Below, one piece after another: positions 8,542 through 17,698 of a stretch of DNA of 64,000 nucleotides. The stretch lies in the NCBI GenBank assembly GCA_934718065.1, contig CAKUZR010000006.1, positions 62,001 to 126,000 of the forward strand. The letters run 5' to 3'. The stretch is from an uncultured Treponema sp. Lineage in GTDB: Bacteria; Spirochaetota; Spirochaetia; Treponematales; Treponemataceae. Within the stretch, counting starts at the first letter, position 1. Each line of letters starts with the position of its first letter. The notes under the pieces were generated by a model. It saw nothing but the letters and a program-made list of their open reading frames with translations, had not been told where the DNA came from and did no database searches. A program made the position numbers and the translations under genes.

Positions 8542-9960
8542 ATGGCTGACGAAAAAACAAATATTCAAGATATAAATCAGGATTTCTACAACTTTCGTTA
8601 CGAGGAGTCTGAAAAAGAATTTTACCGGCTCGAAGCGGGGCTTAATCCTGAAATTGTAAAAAAACTTAGCGAGGAAAAAGGCGACCCTGAATGGATGCGC
8701 GAATTCCGCCTGAAATCTCTTGAGCAGTACAATAAAATGGGCGTTTCCGTGAACTGGATGCCTAACATTGAAGGGCTTCACATTGAAGATATTTCAACTT
8801 ATGTGCGCCCGAAGACAAAAATGGCTGGAAGCTGGGAAGAAGTTCCCGATGACATAAAAAATACTTTTGAAAAGCTGGGAATTCCCGAAGCCGAGCGGAA
8901 AAGCCTTGCCGGTGTTGGCGCGCAGTATGATTCCGAGCTTGTTTACCACAATATTCAGGATGAAGTTGCAAAGCAGGGCGTTGTTTATCTTGATTTTGAA
9001 AGCGCCTTGAAAAGTCCTGAATGGGGACCGATGGTAAAAGAATATTTTATGACGTTGATTACGCCGAAAGACCATAAATTTGCCGCTCTGCATGGCGCAG
9101 TCTGGTCAGGCGGCTCGTTTGTCTATGTTCCGAAAGGCGTAAAGCTTTCGTTTCCGCTTCAGTCATATTTCAGGCTGAACGCAAAAGGCGCAGGGCAGTT
9201 TGAGCATACTCTTATCATTGTTGATGAGGGCGCGGATCTTCATTTTATTGAAGGATGCTCGGCTCCAAAATACAATGTGGCGAATCTTCACGCTGGCGCA
9301 GTTGAACTTTTTGTGAAGAAAAACGCGCATCTTCGTTACTCAACAATTGAAAACTGGTCGAAAAATATGTACAACTTGAACACAAAACGTGCAAAAGTTG
9401 AGGAAGGCGGCTCAATTGAATGGATTTCTGGTTCTTTCGGAAGCCATGTCGGATGCCTTTACCCGGAAAGCGATTTGGTCGGCCGTAATGCGCGCGCGGA
9501 ATTTACAGGCGTAACTTTTGCCGGCGCGGGGCAGGAGCTTGACACAGGCGCAAAAATGGTTCACCTTGCGCCGAACACAACCAGCGTGATTACTACAAAA
9601 TCTATTTCAAAAGGCGGCGGAGCTTCAATTTACCGTTCCGCAGTTTATATCGCCAAGGAAGCGGTCGGCTCAAAGGCAAGCGTTTCATGCGCTTCTCTTA
9701 TGCTGGACAGCAAGAGCCGGAGCGACACAATTCCTGCTAACGTGGTTCTTACAGACAAGGCGGACGTTGGCCATGAGGCGAAAATCGGTCGCATTTCAAA
9801 TGATGCGGTTTTCTATCTGATGAGCCGCGGAATCAGCGAGGAAGAGGCAAGAAGCATGATTGTAAGCGGTTTTGCAAATCCGGTTTCCAAGGAGCTTCCG
9901 CTTGAATATGCTGTTGAAATGAACAATCTTATCCGGCTTGAAATGAAGGGGACAATGTGA
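8542..9960 (+). CDS. sufB: Fe-S cluster assembly scaffold SufB
   Basis: The 472-residue protein matches full-length SufB. Recognisable segments are GAVWSGGSFVYVPKGVKLSFPLQSYFRLN, FIEGCSAPKY, the C-terminal VGHEAKIGRISNDAVFYLMSRGISEEEARSMIVSGF block, and SIEWISGSFGSH. With SufC and SufD it forms the complex on which nascent Fe-S clusters are built from sulfide delivered by SufS/SufU. Its TGA overlaps the sufD start (TGATG), implying translational coupling. It is preceded by an AAGGAA ribosome-binding site in a 48-nt gap after sufC. Confidence 0.97.
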   Translation: MADEKTNIQDINQDFYNFRYEESEKEFYRLEAGLNPEIVKKLSEEKGDPEWMREFRLKSLEQYNKMGVSVNWMPNIEGLHIEDISTYVRPKTKMAGSWEEVPDDIKNTFEKLGIPEAERKSLAGVGAQYDSELVYHNIQDEVAKQGVVYLDFESALKSPEWGPMVKEYFMTLITPKDHKFAALHGAVWSGGSFVYVPKGVKLSFPLQSYFRLNAKGAGQFEHTLIIVDEGADLHFIEGCSAPKYNVANLHAGAVELFVKKNAHLRYSTIENWSKNMYNLNTKRAKVEEGGSIEWISGSFGSHVGCLYPESDLVGRNARAEFTGVTFAGAGQELDTGAKMVHLAPNTTSVITTKSISKGGGASIYRSAVYIAKEAVGSKASVSCASLMLDSKSRSDTIPANVVLTDKADVGHEAKIGRISNDAVFYLMSRGISEEEARSMIVSGFANPVSKELPLEYAVEMNNLIRLEMKGTM

Positions 9961-11030
9961 TGGCAGAATCTTTGAAAATAAACAAGCTGGTTTCGCCTTC
10001 GTGGAACTGGCTGAAAATAAACGACGCGGAGCTGGAGTTTGATTTTTCTATTGAAAATATTTCTCCGGCTGTAAAAAATGCGCAGAATATTGAAATTTGT
10101 GAAAACGGCTCGGAGCTGAAGCAGAATTTCCCGGAACTTTTGTCTGGAACTGGAAAATCTTCGGATTCAATCTTTGAAAATTCAGTTCCAAAAGGAATTT
10201 TAATTCCGGAAAACGCAAAAATTGAAAAGCCGCTTGTTCTGAGCTACGATTTTTCAGAAAAAACGCAGGCGCTCACTTCGCAGGTGATTGTTGCCGGTGA
10301 AAATTCAGAGGCGACCGTGATTATCGTAAGCTCCTCTGAAAAAAAAGCGGCGGGATTTCAGGCGTTGAAAACTGAAGTTTATGCAAAACCGAATTCTAAA
10401 ATCCACATTGTAAAAGTGCAGCTGCTGGGCGGTGAATTCGTTCAGGTTGATGACACGGCTTCGTATGCGGCGGAAAATTCTTCCATCACTCTTACGCAGG
10501 TTGAACTTGGCGGCTCCAAAGTTTATGTCGGGGCTGGCTGCAATTTGAAGGAATACAAAGGCTCGTTTAAGTCAAATCTTGGCTATTATTTAAAGGGCGG
10601 GCAGCTTCTTGATATGAATTTCATTGTGAATCATTTTGGGAAGAAAACTTTGTGCGAAATGAACGTTGCGGGTTCTCTTGCGGATTTTTCAAAAAAAACG
10701 TACCGCGGCACAATCGACTTCAAGTCGGGAAGCGCAGGTTCTTCCGGCAACGAGCAGGAGGAAACGCTTCTTCTTGGCGAAAATGTTGTGAACAATTCAA
10801 TGCCGGTGATTCTTTGCACGGAGGAAGATATTTCCGGTGAGCACGGCGCGACAATCGGCAGCTTGAGCGATGAAATTCTTTTCTATATGGAAGCACGTGG
10901 AATCAGCCGGGAAAATGCGGAAAAAATTATTGCGCGGGCAAAGATTCAGGCGGTCTCTTCCGAAATAAACGACGAGGAAACTGTTGAAAAAATCAACGCT
11001 GAAATGAACAGTATTTTTGGAGAAGAATAA
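9960..11030 (+). CDS. sufD: Fe-S cluster assembly protein SufD
   Basis: The 356-residue beta-helix protein shares the SufB/SufD C-terminal signature (GATIGSLSDEILFYMEARGISRENAEKII). The N-terminal half is divergent, as is usual for SufD. It forms a heterodimer with SufB and binds SufC. A GTG at 9957 and an ATG at 9960 are both in frame; the ATG overlapping the sufB stop is the more likely start. It lies between sufB and sufS, with 15 nt before the sufS ATG. Confidence 0.92.
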   Translation: MAESLKINKLVSPSWNWLKINDAELEFDFSIENISPAVKNAQNIEICENGSELKQNFPELLSGTGKSSDSIFENSVPKGILIPENAKIEKPLVLSYDFSEKTQALTSQVIVAGENSEATVIIVSSSEKKAAGFQALKTEVYAKPNSKIHIVKVQLLGGEFVQVDDTASYAAENSSITLTQVELGGSKVYVGAGCNLKEYKGSFKSNLGYYLKGGQLLDMNFIVNHFGKKTLCEMNVAGSLADFSKKTYRGTIDFKSGSAGSSGNEQEETLLLGENVVNNSMPVILCTEEDISGEHGATIGSLSDEILFYMEARGISRENAEKIIARAKIQAVSSEINDEETVEKINAEMNSIFGEE

Positions 11031-11045
11031 AGGCAGGATTTTACT

Positions 11046-12266
11046 ATGGAAAATATTTTTAAGAAAGACTTTTCAATTTTCAACGCTCCGGAAAACAAAG
11101 GACTGATTTATTTTGACAATGCGGCTACAACCCAGCGTCCTGACTGTGTGATTGACGCGGTTTCAAATTTTTATTCACATGACAATGCCAATCCGTTGCG
11201 CGGACTTTATGATTTGAGCGGCCGGGCCACAGAAGACTATGAAAATGCCCGCCATATGGTTGCGGAATTTTTAAATGCGAAAGACTGCGAAATTATTTTT
11301 ACAAGGAACGCTTCTGAAAGCCTGAATTTGGTTGCATATACTTATGGAATGGCAAATGTGAATGCCGGCGATGAAATTGTTGTTTCTGTCGCGGAGCATC
11401 ATTCAAATATTCTTCCGTGGCAGATGATTTGCAAGGCGAAAGGCGCGAAACTTGTTTTCCTTGAACCGGATAAAATTTCCGGGGAAATTCCTGACTCTGA
11501 ATTTTTGAAGATAACTGAAAAAACGAAAATTGTTGCGGTTGGACATGTTTCAAATGTTCTTGGCACGACAAATCCTGTTAAAAAAATCGCTGCGCTTGCG
11601 CATAAGGTCGGTGCGGTTTGTGTTGTTGACGGCGCTCAGTCGGCTCCGCACATGAAAATCGATGTGAAAGATATTGACGCGGATTTCTTTGCATTCAGCG
11701 GACACAAGCTGTGCGGACCTATGGGAATCGGCGTTCTTTACGGCAAAAAAGATATTCTTGAGGAAATGCCTCCGTTCCTGCGCGGCGGCGAAATGATTGA
11801 GTATGTTACTCGCGAGGATGCAACGTGGGCGGAGCTTCCGCATAAATTTGAGGCTGGAACTGTGAATGCCAGCGGCGCGGTCGGACTTGCGGCTGCCATA
11901 AAATACATTTCTTCAATCGGATTTGAAAAAATCGAGGCGCGCTGCAACAGTCTGGCTTCTCTTCTGGCTGAAAAAATGAAGAAAAATCCGCACATAAAAA
12001 TTATTGGAAATCCGGATCCTGAAAAACATTGCGGAATTATTACTTTTACAGTCGAGGGCGTTCATCCGCACGATGTGGCTTCCCTTCTTGACACGGAAAA
12101 AATTGCGATCCGGGCCGGACACCATTGCGCGCAGCCTCTTGGAGCGTATCTTGGAGTTCCTGCGACTGCCCGTGCCAGCTTGTATTTTTACAATGACGAA
12201 GAGGAAGTCGAGCGTTTTTATTCAGTTTTGAGCAGCATCAGAAAAATGAGTGGATATAAGGAATAG
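11046..12266 (+). CDS. sufS: Cysteine desulfurase SufS (group II)
   Basis: The 406-residue PLP enzyme has LIYFDNAATTQRP at the N-terminus, VAEHHSNILPWQ, VDGAQSAPH, the PLP-lysine segment SGHKLCGPMGIGVLYG, and the catalytic cysteine in IRAGHHCAQPL. It removes sulfur from L-cysteine as a persulfide passed to SufU and then to SufBCD. The RAGHHC context identifies the SufS rather than the IscS subgroup. Position between sufD and sufU supports the role. Confidence 0.97.
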   Translation: MENIFKKDFSIFNAPENKGLIYFDNAATTQRPDCVIDAVSNFYSHDNANPLRGLYDLSGRATEDYENARHMVAEFLNAKDCEIIFTRNASESLNLVAYTYGMANVNAGDEIVVSVAEHHSNILPWQMICKAKGAKLVFLEPDKISGEIPDSEFLKITEKTKIVAVGHVSNVLGTTNPVKKIAALAHKVGAVCVVDGAQSAPHMKIDVKDIDADFFAFSGHKLCGPMGIGVLYGKKDILEEMPPFLRGGEMIEYVTREDATWAELPHKFEAGTVNASGAVGLAAAIKYISSIGFEKIEARCNSLASLLAEKMKKNPHIKIIGNPDPEKHCGIITFTVEGVHPHDVASLLDTEKIAIRAGHHCAQPLGAYLGVPATARASLYFYNDEEEVERFYSVLSSIRKMSGYKE

Positions 12267-12337
12267 AATTCAGTAAAATATCCAGAAGAGAGCTGAAAAT
12301 TGAATATCAATGAGTAAGAGGTGAACTAGAACGTCTT

Positions 12338-12799
12338 ATGGATACAAAAGAACTTTACCGGGAAATTCTGAACGAACATAATATCAATCCTTCTCATAAA
12401 ACTGACTTGCCGGGCGCAAATATGCAGCTTAACGGCGTTAATCCGAGCTGCGGCGATAATATTACTCTCAATCTTAAAGTTGAAAACAATGTTATTGTTG
12501 ACGGTTCGTTCACTGGAAGCGGATGCGCTGTGAGCCAGGCAAGCTGCGATATGATGCTGGATCTGGTTATTGGAAAAACAACTGAGGAAGCTAAAAAGCT
12601 GGATGACATTTTTATGGAAATGATTCGCGGCGAGGTTTCCGAGGAAAATATTGAGCAGCTGGACGAGGCTGCCGCTCTGCAGGATATTTCTAAAATGCCT
12701 GCAAGGGTAAAATGCGCGGTGCTTGGGTGGCGCACGATGCGTGAAATGTTCAAGACGAATGAAAAATGCGCGTCATGTTCAAATCCGAACTGCCATTGA
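12338..12799 (+). CDS. sufU: Sulfur-transfer / Fe-S assembly protein SufU
   Basis: The 153-residue protein has the SufU pattern NPSCGDN (C38, D40), GSGCAVSQASC (C63) and KCAVLGW (C126), the zinc/active-site ligands. In Bacillus, SufU is a zinc-dependent sulfurtransferase that takes persulfide from SufS rather than a scaffold. An extra cysteine-rich tail (CASCSNPNCH) is present. It is separated from sufS by 71 nt; AAGAGGTG lies rather far (about 14 nt) from the ATG, so translation signals are weak. No sufE or sufA gene is seen nearby, consistent with SufU replacing SufE. Confidence 0.93.
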   Translation: MDTKELYREILNEHNINPSHKTDLPGANMQLNGVNPSCGDNITLNLKVENNVIVDGSFTGSGCAVSQASCDMMLDLVIGKTTEEAKKLDDIFMEMIRGEVSEENIEQLDEAAALQDISKMPARVKCAVLGWRTMREMFKTNEKCASCSNPNCH

Positions 12800-12834
12800 T
12801 TATGATTAAAAAACTTTTTGAAAAGGGGTTTTAA

Positions 12835-14193
12835 ATGAAAAAATTATTGGTTGCGTCTGCTGCGGCGCTTTTTGTTGCTGGAGCGGCAAGCGCTCAGGTT
12901 ATGAAAAATCCTGGCGTTGAAAACACTTTGTATTCTGGTTTTGGCTCTCCGCTTGTTGGCGATCCGATTTTCTACGGTTTTCTTGACACTCTTCAGGCAA
13001 GAGTTGATGTTGGCCAGTTTACACTTGAAGGAATGTTGAACTGGGGCGCTATTGCACATGCTGATGAAGACGGCGCTCTTGATAATTTTACTTTTGAACA
13101 CACAGACAGAAATCCGCTTGGCTACCATTACGGATATGCGAATGGTGATTCTTTGCATGTTGATACAAATGATGACGGAATTAAAGATAGCTGGTTTTAC
13201 AATGGTTACCTCCATGGCCAGACAACAACAGATGATTACTATGTGAATTTTCTGTGGCATCCTTTTGCAGGTTTTGATGTTGGTGTTGGTACAAAGCTTA
13301 ACTGGCAGGTTGGACCGGCTCCGCGCTTCGGCTCGTGGCTTTGGGAATCTGATGCGCACGTTCGCCAGGGCGGCTTTTCCACAAAATATGATGACAGGCA
13401 CGGAAAGGTCGGTGAATATCAGTTTACTCCTGACGCGCCAGGTTCAGGCGATGTTGTAGGTTTTGTTCCGTATGCTAACAAATACGCAAAAACTGCAATC
13501 GGTGTGCGCTATTTCCATGACGGCGACTTTACATTCCAGATTGGCGGCGCGATTCCTAGCGGCACAAACACAGACAGTTTCCGCTCAAACTTTGGCGCTC
13601 AGTTCCAGTTTGAAAAATTCGGGCTTGCGGTTGCATACGAAGGACTTTTCCAGAAGGACGGAAATTTCTATGCCGGCGCGGAATTCGGCGTAAGGCAGTT
13701 CTTCTTTGATGTTTATTTTGCATGGGATTCAATTGACTTTGACAACGGCAGCGACGATCCAAAAGATATGTCGTTCAGCGCGGGCGCAACAATGACAATG
13801 CACTTTGAAAAAGTTGGAATTTCGCTTATTCCGGAATCTTCAATAAACTGGTTTGAAAACACAGACTACACTCCTGCCTGGTATGCCGGATGCACATTCC
13901 TTTGGAATATAAACGACAAATTCATTCTTGACGTATATTCTTCTTTCGCAATCGGTTCAAAAGACACAAGATGGGATGACGCAAAAGAAACTGACGGCTG
14001 GGGAACAGGAAACATCTTTACAGTTCGCCCGGACTTCAAGATTGCTTTGACAAAAAATCATTCTGTAAGCGCATATTTGAACACAGAGCATCGCGAGTCA
14101 TTTGACGGAAAATCACGCTGGTGCTGGTCAACAGGCGCATACTGGACTTACAAGCTGAATACAGCGGCTTCTAAAAAATCCGGAAGACGCTAG
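12835..14193 (+). CDS. Secreted beta-barrel-like outer-membrane protein, family not recognised
   Basis: The 452-residue protein has a clear signal peptide (MKKLLVASAAALFVAGAASA, cleavage after ASA). The mature part is rich in aromatic residues, Gly and alternating hydrophobic/polar stretches, with many Trp/Tyr/Phe near turns and no long hydrophobic helix, as expected for a beta-barrel. It ends with a cluster of aromatic strand-like segments followed by a basic tail (AASKKSGRR) rather than the usual terminal Phe. It resembles the general type of spirochaete outer-membrane proteins, but I cannot name a family. AAGGGG precedes the ATG by eight bases. It lies 35 nt after sufU and converges on the RNB ribonuclease gene. 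Confidence 0.7.
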   Translation: MKKLLVASAAALFVAGAASAQVMKNPGVENTLYSGFGSPLVGDPIFYGFLDTLQARVDVGQFTLEGMLNWGAIAHADEDGALDNFTFEHTDRNPLGYHYGYANGDSLHVDTNDDGIKDSWFYNGYLHGQTTTDDYYVNFLWHPFAGFDVGVGTKLNWQVGPAPRFGSWLWESDAHVRQGGFSTKYDDRHGKVGEYQFTPDAPGSGDVVGFVPYANKYAKTAIGVRYFHDGDFTFQIGGAIPSGTNTDSFRSNFGAQFQFEKFGLAVAYEGLFQKDGNFYAGAEFGVRQFFFDVYFAWDSIDFDNGSDDPKDMSFSAGATMTMHFEKVGISLIPESSINWFENTDYTPAWYAGCTFLWNINDKFILDVYSSFAIGSKDTRWDDAKETDGWGTGNIFTVRPDFKIALTKNHSVSAYLNTEHRESFDGKSRWCWSTGAYWTYKLNTAASKKSGRR

Positions 14194-14207
14194 GCTTTAG
14201 AAAAACA

Positions 14208-16112
14208 TTAAATTTTTACAAATTCAACAGCTTGGGTAGTAATATCCAGGCTGTTTACTTTAACGGTGATTTTTTCATTCAGCTCTGTGTTCTGAACGCC
14301 TTTTACGGTTGCCTGCATTGCAAGGCTTGGAATCATAAAAAGCGGATCATCGAATTTTTTGTCAACGCAGACTGCTTCGCCCTGCCATTCCGGGTTTTGA
14401 ATAAGATAAATCAGTTTCCAGTGAGTTTCGCTTAGTCGGCTGGCTTTCCGAGCCGCTACGCTTGCCGCGTCGCCCTGGCTGATCCGTTCAAGCATTGAAT
14501 CCTTGTCGATAAGTTTTCGTCCGTCCAGAAAAGCCCTGAGCTGCTGGTGCGCCACAAGGTCGCTGTAGCGGCGGAGCGGGCTTGTAACCTGGCTGTAGAT
14601 TGCGATTCCCAGCCCGGAATGCATTGCCGGCGTTATTCCAACGCTGCGCTTTCGCATGCATTTTAAAAGCTGGAACTGGCCCGCGAGTCCGGGAAGAATT
14701 TTTTCCGGAATAGACGGAGCTTCCTGGCTGACATAAGGGAACGGAATTTTGTTTTTGAACGCGAAATTCGCTGCGCCTTCCCCGGCCAAAAGCATCATTT
14801 CGCAGACCATAGAATCTGCCTCGTAGCGGACGAGCGGAGAAACCGAGACTTTTTTGGTTTCCGGCTCAACGCTGATATGGATTTCCGGAAGATCAATGCT
14901 TGTGGCGCCAGATTTTTTCCGCCGCGCAATATTTTTTTCAGCAATGTCGAAAAGCGGCTTCAGCTCCGGAGAATTTTTCTGCGCTGTCGCCTGCTCGTAG
15001 GTCAGCCGTTTTACATTCACTTTTGTCTTGAAAATCTGACATTCGCTGATTGTGCAGTCTTCGTTCAGAAGAAGCCTGAAGGAAAGGGCGTTGCTTTTTT
15101 CCTGGAGGCCCAGCGCGTAGTCGGCGAGGCTTTCCTCTGCAAGCATGCGGACTGCGCCTTCCGGAAGGTAAAGCGTGGTTCCCTTGTTTCTGGCAACTTT
15201 GTCAATTGAGCTGTCCGGAAGCACGAAGCAGGCTGGATCCGCAATGTGAACCCAAAGATATTTTCCGTCCCAGGCAACCGCGTCGTCCGGGTCTGCCGAC
15301 CATGAATTGTCGATTGCGTATGCGGTCTGCTCAAGCTCCAGGCGTTCTTCCTGCGGCGGAGTTCCAAGCCCTTCCTTTGCGCTGACCATTGAAAGTCCGT
15401 AGCGAGTTGGATACGGATTTTTTGTGATGTCCCAGATTCCTGTTTCAATTAAAAGTTTGTGCGCTTTTTCCGGGCTTTGCGTAACGCCGGCTTCCACCAT
15501 GATTTTTGATTTTTCAGATTTGCAGAGCGCGACGTTTTCAACTTCGGACATAAATTTTGCGTCGTCCGGCAGATTCAGCTTGCGCTGCTTGAGCCGTTCT
15601 ATAAAAGCGTCGTGAATTTCCTGTTCGTGCTCTTTTTCGTAGTTTTTTTTGTTGATTGCGTCAATCTGCTCCTGGGAGCGCGGAATGAAATTTATTCTGC
15701 CGTTTTTAAGTGCGTCCTCTGAAAGCGCGAATTCCACGGATGAAACCAGCGAACTGAACAGAAACCAGCTTTCGCCAGGAATCAAAGCTCCGCGGATGAT
15801 TTCCGCAAGTTCTGAAAAAGATATTTCTGCGGCCGCGGTTGACTCATCGCTTGAAAGCAGCTCGTGCGCCTCTTTAATCTGGCCTGAAATTTTGTCGTCT
15901 GAAAAATCCAGAAGGGATTCCAGCGACGCGCAAGGTTCTTCGCTCAAAGGAATTATGTCTTTTTCGCGGACTTTCTGCGTTGCGTACTGGGCTTTTTTGC
16001 CGGTAGCAGTGGCTGGAGAAACTTGAAATTTTACAACGATTTTATCGCCGTCAAATTCTTGGATTACGGCGCAGTTTTTTTTATACAAAACAGGAATGTC
16101 TTTTTTGAACAT
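14208..16112 (-). CDS. RNB-domain exoribonuclease (RNase II/R family)
   Basis: Read on the - strand, this gives a 634-residue protein. The RNB catalytic centre is visible: AYAIDNSWSADPDDAVAW provides the conserved aspartates, and TSPLRRYSDLVAHQQLRAFL carries the conserved arginines of RNase II/R. The N-terminal CSD-type and C-terminal S1-type regions are short or divergent, so the RNase II versus R label is left open. It degrades RNA 3'-5' hydrolytically. The frame stays open to 16283, but that extension lies in the dispersed repeat at 16152-16260; the ATG at 16112, five bases after an extended -10 box, is the likely start, making the transcript leaderless. Confidence 0.88.
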   Translation of the reverse strand: MFKKDIPVLYKKNCAVIQEFDGDKIVVKFQVSPATATGKKAQYATQKVREKDIIPLSEEPCASLESLLDFSDDKISGQIKEAHELLSSDESTAAAEISFSELAEIIRGALIPGESWFLFSSLVSSVEFALSEDALKNGRINFIPRSQEQIDAINKKNYEKEHEQEIHDAFIERLKQRKLNLPDDAKFMSEVENVALCKSEKSKIMVEAGVTQSPEKAHKLLIETGIWDITKNPYPTRYGLSMVSAKEGLGTPPQEERLELEQTAYAIDNSWSADPDDAVAWDGKYLWVHIADPACFVLPDSSIDKVARNKGTTLYLPEGAVRMLAEESLADYALGLQEKSNALSFRLLLNEDCTISECQIFKTKVNVKRLTYEQATAQKNSPELKPLFDIAEKNIARRKKSGATSIDLPEIHISVEPETKKVSVSPLVRYEADSMVCEMMLLAGEGAANFAFKNKIPFPYVSQEAPSIPEKILPGLAGQFQLLKCMRKRSVGITPAMHSGLGIAIYSQVTSPLRRYSDLVAHQQLRAFLDGRKLIDKDSMLERISQGDAASVAARKASRLSETHWKLIYLIQNPEWQGEAVCVDKKFDDPLFMIPSLAMQATVKGVQNTELNEKITVKVNSLDITTQAVEFVKI

Positions 16113-16117
16113 ACTTA

Positions 16118-16126
16118 AATATAGCA
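16118..16126 (-). promoter_or_regulatory. Extended -10 promoter of the RNB ribonuclease gene
   Basis: On the - strand TGCTATATT ends five bases before the ATG at 16112. No ribosome-binding site is present. No good -35 lies at 17 bp; an extended -10 can act without one. Confidence 0.5.
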
Positions 16127-16151
16127 AAAAAAACGCCAAGTGTGGAAGTGG

Positions 16152-16260
16152 ACTTGCGCGGGATTGTAACCGCTTGCCGCAGGCAAGTTGCAAAGCGAAG
16201 CGCAGCAATGAGGCGGAAGCCGGAACGGTGAAAAGCCCGTTGCGGAAGGAATTTGCGCCC
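16152..16260 (+). repeat. Dispersed repeat family A, copy 1
   Basis: This GC-rich non-coding segment has a reverse-complement copy at 18493-18613. The first 44 or so bases are identical between copies, and the last 45 nearly so; the middle differs by a short insertion. It contains a small hairpin, CTTGCC-GCA-GGCAAG. The two copies enclose lysC-dapB. Confidence 0.9.
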
Positions 16261-16277
16261 TGAAACAGAAAATGAAA

Positions 16278-16306
16278 TTGCATAAATATACGAAAATGTG
16301 TATTTT
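16278..16306 (+). promoter_or_regulatory. Promoter of lysC, leaderless arrangement
   Basis: TTGCAT at 16278-16283, a 17-bp spacer and TATTTT at 16301-16306 form a good promoter ending six bases before the ATG at 16313. There is no ribosome-binding site and no room for a lysine riboswitch. Confidence 0.65.
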
Positions 16307-16312
16307 ATTTAT

Positions 16313-17638
16313 ATGATAGTTATGAAATTCGGCGGCTCTTCAGTTGCCAATGCGGACAGAATAAAGCATGTAGCTTCGATTATTAAGGCTTACAGGGAAA
16401 AGCGCCCGGTTGTGGTTCTTAGCGCGATGGGCGACACAACTGACCATCTTTTGGCGGCGGCGGACTTGGCGGTTACGGGAACTGTGGATGTTGCCGGCGT
16501 GGCGAAACTTCACGAGGAAACGGCGAAAGAGCTTGGAATAAATATTGATACGATTGAATCTCTTCTGGCGGAGCTGAAGCAGCTTCTGACTGGAATTTCT
16601 ATGCTTAAGGAAATCAGCAAGCGTTCGCGCGATTACCTTGTTTCTTTTGGCGAGCGTATGTCTGTCAGGATGATGGCGGCGTATTTGAACAGCCAGGGAA
16701 TTGACGCGAAATTCTACGATGCGTGGGATATTGGTTTTGTGAGCGATTCAAATTATATGGCGGCGGAGCTTCTTGATGAAGTCTGGGAAAATATTCCGCA
16801 GCATCTGGGCGCTTACAAAAGCGGGGCGGACAACGCAATTCCGATTGTCACAGGATTTATTGCGAAGGACAGAAAGGGCACAATCACAACGCTTGGTCGC
16901 GGCGGCTCGGACTTGACTGCCACAATGATTGGCGCGGCGATGAACGCGGAGGAAGTTCAGACTTGGAAGGACGTTGACGGAATTCTTACGACAGATCCGC
17001 GTGTTGTGAAAGAGGCTAAGCCTGTGCCGGAAGTTACTTACGAGGAAGCCCAGGAGCTTGCGATGTTCGGCTCGCAGGTTCTGCATCCGCGCTCGATGGT
17101 TCCGGTGCGAAAGAGCGGAACGCCGGTCCGGGTGAAGAATTCATACAACATTGAAAGCAAAGGCACAATAATTGTTGAAAAGCACAGCGGAAAAGTGCCT
17201 CCAGTATGCGCGATTACTTCGGTCAAGCACGTTCAGCTGATTGATATGGTTTCTAACCGGATGCTCGGCGCGGCAGGATTTTTGGCGCATATTTTCAATA
17301 ATTTCCTGAAATGGAATGTCTGCATTGATGTGATCGCGACATCTGAAGTTTCTGTTTCATGCACAGTAAGCGGAAAGGAAAAACTTGAAGGCCTGGTGCA
17401 GGACTTGGGAAAAGCGTGCGATGTTTCAGTTCGGAAGGAACGCGCCATCATAACAGTGATTTGCGACGTTGAACATTCTTCCGCGATTCTTGCGAGCGGC
17501 TTTGACGCGTTGGCGGACGAAGGAATAAACGTTCAGATGATAAGTCAGGGCGCTTCAAAAGTGAATATCAGTTTTATAGTGAACGACGACGAGGCTGACC
17601 GGACAGTGCAGATTTTGCACAAAGCGTATTTTGGCTAG
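16313..17638 (+). CDS. lysC: Aspartate kinase
   Basis: The 441-residue protein starts MIVMKFGGSSVA, the kinase nucleotide-binding start, and contains TLGRGGSDLTA and DVDGILTTDPR in the amino-acid kinase domain. Two ACT-type regulatory segments follow (ATSEVSVSCTV, then ALADEGINVQMISQGASKVNISFIV). It phosphorylates aspartate as the first step to diaminopimelate/lysine, threonine and methionine, and the ACT domains usually bind feedback amino acids. A GTG at 16298 and ATG at 16322 are alternatives; 16313 is preferred because the -10 box ends six bases upstream. dapB follows after 60 nt and probably shares the transcript. Confidence 0.95.
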   Translation: MIVMKFGGSSVANADRIKHVASIIKAYREKRPVVVLSAMGDTTDHLLAAADLAVTGTVDVAGVAKLHEETAKELGINIDTIESLLAELKQLLTGISMLKEISKRSRDYLVSFGERMSVRMMAAYLNSQGIDAKFYDAWDIGFVSDSNYMAAELLDEVWENIPQHLGAYKSGADNAIPIVTGFIAKDRKGTITTLGRGGSDLTATMIGAAMNAEEVQTWKDVDGILTTDPRVVKEAKPVPEVTYEEAQELAMFGSQVLHPRSMVPVRKSGTPVRVKNSYNIESKGTIIVEKHSGKVPPVCAITSVKHVQLIDMVSNRMLGAAGFLAHIFNNFLKWNVCIDVIATSEVSVSCTVSGKEKLEGLVQDLGKACDVSVRKERAIITVICDVEHSSAILASGFDALADEGINVQMISQGASKVNISFIVNDDEADRTVQILHKAYFG

Positions 17639-17698
17639 AAGTTTTTAGCAGGCCGTGGCGGAGAAAAGTTTTTCAGAGTTTGATTTGGAAGGTTTGAT

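Noticed and set aside
16113..16283. 57-codon N-terminal extension of the RNB ribonuclease frame
   Set aside because: It lies largely inside dispersed repeat A and upstream of the -10 box; the repeat copy at 18493-18613 is non-coding, so the open frame is fortuitous.
16260..16313. Lysine riboswitch upstream of lysC
   Set aside because: The promoter ends six bases before the ATG, leaving no transcribed leader.
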